Source: Neobacillus terrae (GTDB lineage Bacteria > Bacillota > Bacilli > Bacillales > Cytobacillaceae). Taken from it: a stretch of DNA of 64,000 bases. Both the position numbers and the translations under genes were made by a program. Of the stretch, positions 23,189 to 31,606 are shown in pieces (within the stretch, counting starts at the first letter, position 1; each line of letters starts with the position of its first letter). The stretch is taken from the NCBI RefSeq assembly GCF_011393025.1, contig NZ_JAAOEO010000018.1:27783-91782 (forward strand), in the 5' to 3' direction. The notes below the pieces were generated by a model. The model saw only the letters and a program-made list of their open reading frames with translations, did not search any database and was not told where the DNA came from.

Positions 23189-24274
23189 TTAAAGCTTATA
23201 CAAATCAGCTGCATTATTATAAAGGATTTTTTCCTTTAAGCTCTGAGGAATTTTTGGTGGCAATGTGCGCTTTGGCGAATCAAAATCCCAGTGAGGATAA
23301 TCACTGGAGAACATAAGCATATCCTCAGAACCCATCATGTCCACAATTGATAAGAAATGCTCAGAAGAAATATCATTCCATGGCTGAGTACTGAATTTCA
23401 TATTGTCTCTGAAATAATCGCTTGGCATCCGTTTTACCCATGGAGTTTCCTGTCTGAGCGCTTTATAAGCTGAATCCATCCGGTTCATCATAAATGGCAC
23501 CCATTCAAACCCACCTTCAATAAAACCAACCTTTAAGTTCGGGAATTTATCAAACACTCCGTTTGTAATTAAACTGATGACTTGTGTCATATAAGCCTGC
23601 GGGTGGGCAGAACGCCAGGCGACATAATATCGGAGAAAATCACCTCCTGAAACAGATATATCTGCGGACAGGTGCATTCCGATTGCAAGACCCATTCGGT
23701 TCGCTGCTTCAAAAATTGGATGGTAGTAAGGATCCCCCCAGGCAAAGTTGCCAACGGACAACATGACTTGTACCATTTGCGGGTGTGAGCCTACTCTTTC
23801 AATCTCTCTTACCGCTGCCACTGGATCACGAGGGATAGTGATTGATCCTAACAATCTCTTATCCCGGTTCAGGAATTTTTCAATAGTGTAATCGTTGTAA
23901 GCAGATGCCCTTGCCGCAGCAAACTCGAACCAACCTGTCGCAACTGTACATTCATGAAACCATCCGCCGAGGACGGCGTAGGTCATATCATTTTCATCAA
24001 GCAATTGTTTTTGTAAAAGTTCAAAGCTTGAGCCTGGAGGACCAGCTTCCGGGAACGCATCATTCCTGTGCTTTGTCCCCTGCCTTACCTGATGGAAAGG
24101 CGTGGTTTTAATTGGCTTCCATTCATAATCAGTAATATAGCGCTTCCAATGATCCGATAAATAAGGAACCAGATCATGGAGAGACGAAAGTTCATGATGG
24201 ACGTCTGTGTCGATTACTTTTAATTTTTGCTTTAATATTAGCTGATTTGCTTCAAGTGTTTGCTCGGTGCCCAT
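23189..24274 (-). CDS. Amidohydrolase-2 family metal-dependent hydrolase/decarboxylase
   Basis: A 361-residue TIM-barrel protein of the PF04909 family (ACMSD, gamma-resorcylate decarboxylase and relatives). Landmarks: VIDTDVHHE at the N-terminus, GMHLSAD in the middle, KVGFIEGGFEWVPFMM and the late metal ligand FSSDYPHWD. Members decarboxylate or hydrolyse ring-derived acids. Together with the Rieske protein and the FAH-family gene it suggests breakdown of a cyclic compound. Exact reaction not known. GGAGG precedes the ATG. Confidence 0.88.
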   Translation of the reverse strand: MGTEQTLEANQLILKQKLKVIDTDVHHELSSLHDLVPYLSDHWKRYITDYEWKPIKTTPFHQVRQGTKHRNDAFPEAGPPGSSFELLQKQLLDENDMTYAVLGGWFHECTVATGWFEFAAARASAYNDYTIEKFLNRDKRLLGSITIPRDPVAAVREIERVGSHPQMVQVMLSVGNFAWGDPYYHPIFEAANRMGLAIGMHLSADISVSGGDFLRYYVAWRSAHPQAYMTQVISLITNGVFDKFPNLKVGFIEGGFEWVPFMMNRMDSAYKALRQETPWVKRMPSDYFRDNMKFSTQPWNDISSEHFLSIVDMMGSEDMLMFSSDYPHWDFDSPKRTLPPKIPQSLKEKILYNNAADLYKL

Positions 24275-24300
24275 ACTTTTTCCTCCTTTAAAAATACCAT

Positions 24301-25362
24301 CTATAAACGTGTGACTTCGCTCGGGGCCAGACCACTTAAGCCTAACTGTTCTGCCATTTTATTTAAACTTGCCAGGGTATCCTCTTCTATATGGATTCCT
24401 TTTTCTTTGTTTCTTTTCTCTTTAAGGAATTCAATTTCACCAGGAAGGTAAATTTCTGAGACTCCCTGAGCTTTTTTAGAATTTTTTATAAAAGAAACCA
24501 GCTGGTTGATATTTTCATAGTAAAGTTCCAAAGGAATAAGCTTTTTAATATCGATGGCAAGCATAAAGTGAGAGATGGATTGTTTTTGATTCACATCATA
24601 CATAGAAGGAATCATTTTGGAAAAAGCCCCTCCTGTTAGAACTCCGGTCAGGATCTCGATCATTAATGCAAGGCCAAATCCCTTCGGGCCGCCAACTGAT
24701 GATAGGAATCCTCCGTTTATAACCTCATCAGGTTTTGTTGTAGGCAGCCCTTTTGCATTTACTCCCCAACCTTCAGGAATAGCTTCTCTTTTTTCCTTCG
24801 CATAAAGTACTTTTCCAAAGGATGTATTACTCATCGCCATGTCTGCTACAATTGGAAACTCAGTCCGTGTTGGAGCTGCAATTGAAATTGGGTTATTTCC
24901 GATTACTTTTTCTGCACCCCCAATGGCAGGCATTAAAGGAACTACATTGCTTAATACAATGCCGATCATGTCTTTTTTGGCAGCCATTAAGGAATAAAAT
25001 GCTGTGATTCCAAAGTGGTTGCTGTTTTTTACAGCTACAAGCCCTACACCTGACTCCTCGGCCTTTTCAATCGCCTTTTCCATTGCCAAATATCCTGCAA
25101 CCTGCCCTGAAGAGTACCCTGCATCCATTAGGGCCAGTGCGCCGTTGTCTGTTTCATAAGAAATATTAGCTTTGGTTTCAATAAGTCCTTTTTGCATGCG
25201 TTCCACATAAATGGGAAGCCTCATAAAACCATGGCTGTGAATTTCTCTTAAGTCAGCCTCCATAAGTGCCTCAGTAATAATCTCTGCTTCATTCTCCGGC
25301 ATGCCAAGTTTAGTAAAACATTTATTCGAAAAATCTTTTATTTTCTCTGCTTCGATTATCAT
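24301..25362 (-). CDS. Malate/L-lactate (Ldh) family NAD(P)-dependent oxidoreductase
   Basis: A 353-residue member of the Ldh_2 family (PF02615), which is unrelated to classical lactate dehydrogenase. Landmarks: SHGFMRLPIYVERM at residue 40-53, VKNSNHFG with the catalytic His region, and GNNPISIAAPT. Members oxidise 2-hydroxy acids such as malate, sulfolactate, ureidoglycolate or delta1-piperideine-2-carboxylate. It sits in mid-operon, 26 bp before the amidohydrolase. Confidence 0.88.
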   Translation of the reverse strand: MIIEAEKIKDFSNKCFTKLGMPENEAEIITEALMEADLREIHSHGFMRLPIYVERMQKGLIETKANISYETDNGALALMDAGYSSGQVAGYLAMEKAIEKAEESGVGLVAVKNSNHFGITAFYSLMAAKKDMIGIVLSNVVPLMPAIGGAEKVIGNNPISIAAPTRTEFPIVADMAMSNTSFGKVLYAKEKREAIPEGWGVNAKGLPTTKPDEVINGGFLSSVGGPKGFGLALMIEILTGVLTGGAFSKMIPSMYDVNQKQSISHFMLAIDIKKLIPLELYYENINQLVSFIKNSKKAQGVSEIYLPGEIEFLKEKRNKEKGIHIEEDTLASLNKMAEQLGLSGLAPSEVTRL

Positions 25363-25436
25363 GAAAATAGCCTCCCGGATATCTAGTATTCTATGAAAAA
25401 TATTTTGTTATCATTTAGGGTAATGTAGATATAGTG

Positions 25437-26198
25437 TTAATTAGCGATAACATAGTTTGTTAAAGTACCGATTCCTTCAATCTCCAGCTTTATTTCATCA
25501 CCCGACTTCAATGGACCAACACCAGAAGGCGTACCAGTGATAATGATATCCCCTGGTTCCAGTGTCATAACTTCTGTTACTGTTTCAATCAAGCTTTCAA
25601 CGTCATGGATTAAATCATTTGTATTGGAGTGCTGACGGACTTCACCGTTTATGCTCAGTTTGATTTCTAAATTGTTAGGATTTAAATCGGTTTCAATAAC
25701 CGGGCCTAATGGTTTATATGTAGAAAATGATTTTGCTCTTGTAAACTGTCCATCTTTCTTTTGTAGATCACGGTCAGAAACATCATTGCAGCATGTATAG
25801 CCGATTACATAAGATAATGCATCCTCTTTGCTAACCTTATTGGCAGTTTTGCCAATTACGACTGCTAACTCCGCTTCATAATCAATACGGTGGTCCAGAT
25901 AAGGAAGGAAGACCTCTTCTCCTTCTCCGACAACAGCACTTGGGGATACCATGAAAATCATTGGCTCTTCTGGAAGAGGCTTTCCGCTTTCTTCAGCATG
26001 CAATGCATAGTTCAATCCAATTGCAATAATCTTTCCTGGTTTTACAGGAGGAAGCAGCTTAACTTCACATAAAGGAAACACGGTATCTGTCTTTTTTGCT
26101 TCTCCATTTAAAAAGTCACCATCCAATTGATGTACCTGGTCACCATCCAAAACACCATACTTCACTTCATCATTAGTTGAGAATCGTACGTATTTCAT
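25437..26198 (-). CDS. Fumarylacetoacetate hydrolase (FAH) family protein
   Basis: A 253-residue FAH-fold protein with the metal/active-site pattern YEAELAVVIGKTANKVS and GDIIITGTPSGVG. Family members cleave C-C bonds of beta-diketo acids (acylpyruvate hydrolase, fumarylacetoacetase) or decarboxylate oxaloacetate. An acetoacetate-yielding cleavage would suit the scoAB-thiolase genes nearby, which is inference. It is the first enzyme gene after the GntR regulator (33 bp). Confidence 0.9.
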   Translation of the reverse strand: MKYVRFSTNDEVKYGVLDGDQVHQLDGDFLNGEAKKTDTVFPLCEVKLLPPVKPGKIIAIGLNYALHAEESGKPLPEEPMIFMVSPSAVVGEGEEVFLPYLDHRIDYEAELAVVIGKTANKVSKEDALSYVIGYTCCNDVSDRDLQKKDGQFTRAKSFSTYKPLGPVIETDLNPNNLEIKLSINGEVRQHSNTNDLIHDVESLIETVTEVMTLEPGDIIITGTPSGVGPLKSGDEIKLEIEGIGTLTNYVIAN

Positions 26199-26231
26199 TT
26201 TTTCAGCCTCCTGTTTGTAAAAGATTTTAAC

Positions 26232-26915
26232 TTATTTATTTTCTTCGATAAGCCCATTCAGTCTGTTATAAAAATCCCATTGTTTTACTCTAAGGATCTC
26301 TTTTCCTGCTCTCGCCTTGTGCCTGATCATCGAGTTTTCTGCCAACATACCGTCCTTGTTTGTCAGTGCGGAATAAATTTCCTCATGCTCCTGCATTGAG
26401 AGTTTGATATGGCTATCATTTTCTTTAAACAGTGATGGATATCGATTTGTGTTGCTCCATAAATCCTTAATTGTACGGAAAAGCAGCTGATTATCGCATT
26501 CTGAATAAATTTTTAAATGGAATTCAATATTCAACTCTTCAAAACGCTCATATTTCTTATTTTTAAAAGCAACTCGTGAATCATCAAGTATTTCACGAAG
26601 TTCTTTCAGAGTCTCTTTCGTAAGAGCCTCTGCAGCCAGCCTTGTTGCAAGCCCTTCCAATTCAACCCGCAGTTCAAATATTTCTTGGATATCTTTCAAA
26701 GAAAGTGTGCTGACAATAGCTCCGGTATGTGGCTTAAACTCAATTAACTTCTCGGCTTCCAGTTGGTTCATAGCTTCCCTAATAGGGATTTCGCTACTCT
26801 CGAACCGTTTCGCCAGCCGGCTGATCACCAGTTTTTCGCCAAATTCATACTGACCATTTAGTATTTCTTCTCTAAGCTTTTGATAGATTAATAATTTTTT
26901 TGTTTTATATTGCAA
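26232..26915 (-). CDS. GntR-family regulator (FadR/FCD subfamily) of the catabolic operon
   Basis: A 227-residue regulator: winged HTH at about 5-70 (LAKRFESSEIPIREAMNQLE) and an all-helical FCD ligand domain from about 80. FCD domains bind carboxylic acids. Start is TTG, six bases after AGGAGGGG. It is the first gene of the eight-gene operon and a 26-bp perfect palindrome lies just upstream, so autoregulation with an organic-acid inducer is likely. Confidence 0.92.
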   Translation of the reverse strand: MQYKTKKLLIYQKLREEILNGQYEFGEKLVISRLAKRFESSEIPIREAMNQLEAEKLIEFKPHTGAIVSTLSLKDIQEIFELRVELEGLATRLAAEALTKETLKELREILDDSRVAFKNKKYERFEELNIEFHLKIYSECDNQLLFRTIKDLWSNTNRYPSLFKENDSHIKLSMQEHEEIYSALTNKDGMLAENSMIRHKARAGKEILRVKQWDFYNRLNGLIEENK

Positions 26916-26944
26916 TAAAGACCCCTCCTACCGTAATCGCTTTC

Positions 26945-26970
26945 ATCCTATATCATATATGATATAGGAT
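26945..26970. promoter_or_regulatory. Perfect 26-bp palindrome, probable GntR operator
   Basis: ATCCTATATCATA is followed directly by its exact reverse complement. It lies 30 bases upstream of the GntR start, where promoter elements must be. No second copy is seen in front of the scoAB or 3-hydroxyacyl-CoA dehydrogenase units. Confidence 0.7.
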
Positions 26971-27021
26971 TGGTAGATAGATGGTCAACTGAATATTCTT
27001 AATTTAATAAAAAGAATATAC

Positions 27022-27056
27022 AAAGGGAATTGGAATTGTCATTTCAATTCCCTATT
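27022..27056 (-). terminator. Terminator after the CMD-family gene
   Basis: AGGGAATTG (27024-27032) pairs with CAATTCCCT (27045-27053). It ends the scoAB-thiolase-ADH-CMD unit before the GntR promoter. The T-run on the minus strand is weak. Confidence 0.6.
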
Positions 27057-27066
27057 TAAAGATAAA

Positions 27067-27801
27067 TTACAAGAAATCGCTTCCTTCAAACCATGCAGGT
27101 ATGCCAGCTGTTAGTAAGCCTACAAGGGAAATTTCTGCTATTTCTTCATCGGTTGCCCCAAAATTTCTAGCTCCCTTTACGTGAAGTGCGACCCCTTCTT
27201 TATATCTTTCACAGACATTAATACCTACCAGTAATAGTTCTTTAAGCTTCCTTGAAACTGCCTGCTCCTTTAATACTATCTTTCTTAAGCTGCAGTACTG
27301 GATTAAGACATCAGGGTTATGCTTACCAAGTAAGTTTAACCATTCGGGCACTGCACCTGATCCATCCCTGAAAAAATTGAGGCATTCTTCCACTGAAGTA
27401 AAGCCTTTCTCCTCATGGACAGGTTCGATTGAGTACTGGCCTTTCAAATCATTCAGGGCATAGCTAATCGCCTTAATCCCAGTCATCCATGCTGGAATTC
27501 CCCTCGAAATAATACAGGTGGAAATGATTTCGATGATTTCTTCTACGGTTGCTCCCGCATCGATGGCGCCTTTTGTGTGATACAGCATACTTCTCTCATA
27601 TCTTCTTGCTGCATTGACGCCGACAAGGATCAATTCTTTATCCTTCTGCTTCATTTTTCCCTTAACCAGAATTTCATTTCTTAAGGCTGTATAATGGTCC
27701 AACGCTGTCGGGGAAAATTGATGCATTTTACTAGCCCACTCAGGGACCTGTCCATATACCTTTTCAAAATACTCTAAACCATTGAATTCAGCCATGCTCA
27801 T
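27067..27801 (-). CDS. Carboxymuconolactone decarboxylase (CMD)-family protein, two CMD domains
   Basis: A 244-residue protein made of two CMD halves. The first contains ILVGVNAARRYERSMLYHTK and GATVEEIIEIIS, the second LLVGINVCERYKEGVALHVK and GATDEEIAEISL. The His of the MLYH/ALH motif is kept in both; the CxxC of AhpD-type peroxidases is absent. CMD proteins act in protocatechuate breakdown or as thiol peroxidases, so the role is open. It is the last gene of the unit that begins with scoA. Confidence 0.85.
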   Translation of the reverse strand: MSMAEFNGLEYFEKVYGQVPEWASKMHQFSPTALDHYTALRNEILVKGKMKQKDKELILVGVNAARRYERSMLYHTKGAIDAGATVEEIIEIISTCIISRGIPAWMTGIKAISYALNDLKGQYSIEPVHEEKGFTSVEECLNFFRDGSGAVPEWLNLLGKHNPDVLIQYCSLRKIVLKEQAVSRKLKELLLVGINVCERYKEGVALHVKGARNFGATDEEIAEISLVGLLTAGIPAWFEGSDFL

Positions 27802-27816
27802 TATCCGCCTTTCTTT

Positions 27817-28878
27817 TTAAGGTATTAAAATGACCTTAACGCCTTGTTTATTGATCCCTGTTTCAAATCCTTCTAAGGCTTTCTCTATCGAGAATGTATG
27901 GGATACTAGTTTTCGGTAAGGATACTTGCCGGAAGAAGCCATAGAAATGGCCCTGTTCAAGGTTTTTTCCGTCACCCCATATACTCCCTTAACTGTCACC
28001 TCGCCGCGAACTATTTCATTCGATGGGAGGGTTGTTTCTTTTGCAGAGATACCCACAAGCAAGAGTTCGCCCCCTTTTGAGCACATGCGTACTCCGGAAA
28101 CCATCGACTGATGGAACCCGCTTGTTTCAAAAACATGGTCAACTCCCTGGGAATTCGTTAAAGCTGAAATGGCTTCCACTTCGTTTACCTTATCAGCGAT
28201 TACAATGTCTGTAGCCCCTAATTCTTTAGCCAGTTCAAGTCTTTCCTTGTCAGCTGCAAGCCCAGTTACAATAAGCTTTTTTAATCCATAGTTTGATAGG
28301 GATGCAACAAGTGAAAGACCGATTGGGCCAGGGCCAATAACAACAGCTGTACCGCCTGGAAGGACGGAAGCCCGCTCCAAAGCTCTTACACCAATTCCAA
28401 TGGCCTCCAGCATAGCGGCAACCTCAATTGGTAATTCCTCAGGAATTGGCAAAATATTTTTATAATAAATGGCTGCATATTCTGCCATCCCACCGTCCTG
28501 GCGGAAGCCATACTGGAGAGATTTTGCAGGCACTTTGTCCATTGCTCCCTTGCCATGGTCACAAAGATTTGTATTTCCCTTTTGGCAGCTTGCACATTCA
28601 CCGCAAGGCACATAAGGGTTAATTAACACACGCTGTTTTACCAAATGCTCGTGTTCCTGATTTCCAACTTCAACAACTCTGCCGGCAAACTCGTGCCCAA
28701 GGACAACAGGAACGTTAACCCATTCATACGCATTCATTCCGTGATACATATGTAAATCACTGCCACAAATACTTGCACCTTCCACCTTAACAAGGACCTG
28801 ATTTTTTTTAAATTTCGGAATTTCAACTTCCATTATTTCCACACCTTGTCCCCGGTGGGATTTTACTACTGCTTTCAT
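27817..28878 (-). CDS. Zinc-dependent medium-chain alcohol/polyol dehydrogenase
   Basis: A 353-residue MDR enzyme. Catalytic zinc site: Cys in ASICGSDLHMYHG and HEFAGRVVEVG. Structural zinc site: the four cysteines of CGECASCQKGNTNLC. NAD site: VIGPGPIGLS. The family includes sorbitol, butanediol and threonine dehydrogenases. The ATG at 28878 follows TTGGAGAG; in-frame codons upstream overlap the thiolase gene and have no ribosome site. Confidence 0.9.
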   Translation of the reverse strand: MKAVVKSHRGQGVEIMEVEIPKFKKNQVLVKVEGASICGSDLHMYHGMNAYEWVNVPVVLGHEFAGRVVEVGNQEHEHLVKQRVLINPYVPCGECASCQKGNTNLCDHGKGAMDKVPAKSLQYGFRQDGGMAEYAAIYYKNILPIPEELPIEVAAMLEAIGIGVRALERASVLPGGTAVVIGPGPIGLSLVASLSNYGLKKLIVTGLAADKERLELAKELGATDIVIADKVNEVEAISALTNSQGVDHVFETSGFHQSMVSGVRMCSKGGELLLVGISAKETTLPSNEIVRGEVTVKGVYGVTEKTLNRAISMASSGKYPYRKLVSHTFSIEKALEGFETGINKQGVKVILIP

Positions 28879-28900
28879 GGATTTCTCTCCAATCTGCCTT

Positions 28901-30103
28901 TTATTGTGCGCCTGCAAGTTTAAAAACTGTAGCAATTCCCTGACCGCCTGCAATACAAAGTGTTGCAAGTCCCCATTCCTGCTTTTTCTTTTTCATCGCA
29001 TGAAGTAAAGATACACAGATACGGGCACCACTGTTTCCAATCGGATGGCCCAATGCAATTGCACCTCCATTTACATTCACTTTTTCCATTGGTAGGTCCA
29101 GTTCTTTAATAACAGCCAGGGCTTGTGCGGCGAAGGCCTCGTTTAGTTCAAACAATCCGATATCTTCAATATTTATGCCCGCCAATTTTATAGCCTTTTG
29201 ACTTGCCTCAACAGGGCCAATGCCCATTCTGTCCGGCTCCACTCCCGATACACCGAGTGCAATAATTTCAGCTAAAGGTTTCAGATTGTATTTTTTCACT
29301 ACATCTTCTGAAACAATTAAAAGTAAGGAGGCTCCATCATTTAAACCGGATGCATTTCCGGCAGTCACCGTTCCGTCCACTTTAAAAGCAGGTTTTAGAG
29401 CAGCAAGCTTTTCTAAATCCGTGTTCCGAGGGTGTTCATCCACTAAGAAAGAAAAGGGATCACCTTTTCTTCTTGGAATCTTAACAGGGATGATTTCATC
29501 CTGAAAGCGTCCTTTCTCTATTGCCCGGAGAGCTTTTGTCTGGCTTTCGAGAGCAAAACGATCTTGTTCTTCCCTTGAGATCGAGTACTCTTCTGCTAGA
29601 TTTTCAGCTGTTACTCCCATGACAAGCCTTCCATAATCTTCTATCGGCTGAGATCCTGGCTGGCTTTCTTTATTAGGGTCAAATAGTTCTGCATTTCCTG
29701 AAAGATAACCATAACGCGCTTGTCTCATATAATACGGCGCAGTGCTCATGCTTTCGACTCCTCCGGCAATGATGGCGTCTGAAGTCCCTAGCTTAATCGA
29801 CATAAAAGCATTATGGATCGCCTGCATTCCCGATCCGCACTGGCGGTTAACAGTGTAACCAGGTACAGTAATAGGATACTTGGATTTCAACAAAGCTTTT
29901 CTGGCTATGTTCGCATGGTCCTGGCTTTGTTTGGCCTGGCCGATAATTACTTCATCGATTTCTTTAAGAGGCACAAGATTCTTCTTTTCCAGGCTTTGAA
30001 ACAATGGAAAAAGCAGGTCGTCCGGCTCTACATCTTTCAAACTTCCCCCAAGCTTTCCCACTGCTGTACGCTCTGCACTCACGACAAATACCTTATTTTC
30101 CAT
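28901..30103 (-). CDS. Acetyl-CoA C-acyltransferase (thiolase)
   Basis: A 400-residue thiolase. The acyl-accepting Cys89 is in NRQCGSGMQAI, with NEAFAAQALAV, GGAIALGHPIGNSGA (His) and the second active Cys in LCIAGGQG. With scoAB it would split acetoacetyl-CoA to two acetyl-CoA. Its ATG overlaps the scoB stop by one base (TAATG). Confidence 0.94.
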   Translation of the reverse strand: MENKVFVVSAERTAVGKLGGSLKDVEPDDLLFPLFQSLEKKNLVPLKEIDEVIIGQAKQSQDHANIARKALLKSKYPITVPGYTVNRQCGSGMQAIHNAFMSIKLGTSDAIIAGGVESMSTAPYYMRQARYGYLSGNAELFDPNKESQPGSQPIEDYGRLVMGVTAENLAEEYSISREEQDRFALESQTKALRAIEKGRFQDEIIPVKIPRRKGDPFSFLVDEHPRNTDLEKLAALKPAFKVDGTVTAGNASGLNDGASLLLIVSEDVVKKYNLKPLAEIIALGVSGVEPDRMGIGPVEASQKAIKLAGINIEDIGLFELNEAFAAQALAVIKELDLPMEKVNVNGGAIALGHPIGNSGARICVSLLHAMKKKKQEWGLATLCIAGGQGIATVFKLAGAQ

Positions 30104-30759
30104 TATTTACTCTCCTTTCTCCAATTGATTTCATAGTCCGCTTCTGTATTTCGTGCTACCTCCTCAAGTGTTACTCCTGGCATCAGTTCAATCAGCTTAA
30201 GCCGGTCATTTACAAATTCAAACACAGCGAGTTCGGTAATAATGGTATTTACTTTTCTCGTTGAGGTAATGGGATAAGTACAGCTCTTCACCAGCTTAGG
30301 CTCTCCGTTTTTTGTACAATGGTTGGTGGTAATAATGATCTTCTTTGCACCGCTTAGAAGGTCCATTGCTCCTCCAACTCCCATAATGTTTTTGCCCGGT
30401 ACTGCCCAATTGGCAATAAATCCTGATTCATCAACCTGGAGTGCTCCAAGGAAAGCCATTTCGACATGTCCGCCTCTGATCATCGCGAATGAATCTGCAC
30501 TATGAAAATACGAAGCTCCTGTTTCTTCTGCTACAGGAAGTTTTCCGGCATTAACAAGGCCTGGATCAAAATTGGAAGGATGCTTTAACTCACCAACGCC
30601 AAGCATCCCGTTTTCAGTATGAAAGAATACTTTGTCAGAATCTGCATATTTTGCAATCAACGTAGGAATACCAATACCAAGATTAACAGTTGCAAACGGT
30701 GTAATTTCTTGTGCAGCCCTCTGGGCAATCAACTCCTGCACGTCTTTGAGAGTGTTCAT
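30103..30759 (-). CDS. scoB: 3-oxoacid CoA-transferase subunit B
   Basis: A 218-residue class-I CoA-transferase beta subunit. NLGIGIPTLIAKY and the active-site glutamate in FHTENGMLGVG are present. With ScoA it moves CoA from succinyl-CoA (or another donor) to acetoacetate. The start overlaps scoA by four bases. The donor and acceptor are assumed from the family and from the neighbouring thiolase. Confidence 0.92.
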   Translation of the reverse strand: MNTLKDVQELIAQRAAQEITPFATVNLGIGIPTLIAKYADSDKVFFHTENGMLGVGELKHPSNFDPGLVNAGKLPVAEETGASYFHSADSFAMIRGGHVEMAFLGALQVDESGFIANWAVPGKNIMGVGGAMDLLSGAKKIIITTNHCTKNGEPKLVKSCTYPITSTRKVNTIITELAVFEFVNDRLKLIELMPGVTLEEVARNTEADYEINWRKESK

Positions 30760-31439
30760 CTTTCCACAACTCCTTCCCTAGTTAGAATGAGTTTGCTTTT
30801 TACAATAGCATCAATATATAAATGCGGAGTGACAATTTCTTCCGGCAGTAGCTCACCCGGTTCCACAATTTCATCTACCTCTGCGATCACATAATCGGCT
30901 GCTGTTGCCATGATAGGATTAAAATTCCTCGTAGTTTTGTAGTATATGAGATTTCCAAGTGTATCAGCTTTTTGAGCTTTTATTAAAGCCACATTTGCCT
31001 TGAGAGCTTCTTCGTACAAATAATTTTCATCGTTTATTACACGTACTTCTTTGCCTTTGGCCAGCTCTGTCCCTACTCCTGTTTTCGTATAATACGCTCC
31101 AATGCCTGCGCCACCTGCACGGATCGATTCAGACATCGTGCCCTGTGGCATAAGCTGGATTTCTAGCTTCCCAATATTAAAATGGTCACCCACTTCACGG
31201 TTGCTTGTAAAATAGGAACCTATTGCTTTCTTTATTTTTCCCTGTCTTAGTAAAATCCCCAGTCCTTTACCGGCTTCTCCAAGATTGTTGCTTATAATGG
31301 TTAAGCCGTTAACTTCCTGGCGGGTCAACTCATCAATTAATGTTAGTGGAGCACCAACAAGCCCAAATCCGCCGACCATTATGGTGTCACCTGATTTCAC
31401 ATTTTGCATGACTTCTTCAGCTGTCCTGATCTTATCCAT
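30756..31439 (-). CDS. scoA: 3-oxoacid CoA-transferase subunit A
   Basis: A 227-residue class-I CoA-transferase alpha subunit with the glycine-rich GDTIMVGGFGLVGAPLTLI near residue 18-37 and the GTMSESIRAGGAGIGAYYT segment. It starts after AAAGAGGTGACAGT. A leader RNA with a terminator lies immediately upstream, so the scoA-scoB-thiolase-ADH-CMD unit seems controlled by attenuation. Confidence 0.93.
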   Translation of the reverse strand: MDKIRTAEEVMQNVKSGDTIMVGGFGLVGAPLTLIDELTRQEVNGLTIISNNLGEAGKGLGILLRQGKIKKAIGSYFTSNREVGDHFNIGKLEIQLMPQGTMSESIRAGGAGIGAYYTKTGVGTELAKGKEVRVINDENYLYEEALKANVALIKAQKADTLGNLIYYKTTRNFNPIMATAADYVIAEVDEIVEPGELLPEEIVTPHLYIDAIVKSKLILTREGVVER

Positions 31440-31460
31440 ATACTGTCACCTCTTTTTTTT

Positions 31461-31570
31461 GAATAAAAAAAGCCCAACCAAAAGAAGAGGAAGAATCCCC
31501 GTCTTTTGGAAAGGCTAGGCAATCTTAACTTAAATGAAAAGGGTAATTTCCATCATTAAGATTATGACTT
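31461..31570 (-). promoter_or_regulatory. Candidate leader RNA 1 (upstream of scoA), homologous to leader 2
   Basis: Read on the minus strand: an 8-bp inverted repeat AATCTTAA/TTAAGATT (31556-31563 with 31521-31528) encloses GAAATTACCC and TTCATTT. Then CCTAGCC begins a terminator whose arms include CCAAAAGA/TCTTTTGG and AGCC/GGCT, followed by seven T (31461-31516). Seven short blocks in the same order recur in leader 2 at 33306-33420. No known riboswitch class was recognised. Confidence 0.6.
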
Positions 31571-31576
31571 CCCAAT

Positions 31577-31606
31577 ACTATATTTTTGAATCCTACCATT
31601 CTTCAA
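31577..31606 (-). promoter_or_regulatory. Possible sigma-A promoter for the scoA leader
   Basis: TTGAAG (31601-31606) and TATAGT (31577-31582) on the minus strand are 18 bases apart. It overlaps the end of the cyclase gene and would start transcription about 130 bases before scoA. Confidence 0.4.

Noticed and set aside
31507..31563. Leader peptide (MMEITLFI) as the main regulator of scoA
   Set aside because: The ribosome site is poor, the codons are not enriched for one amino acid, and the matching stretch in leader 2 runs in a different length frame; the conserved stem is the better explanation. It is kept only as an alternative.
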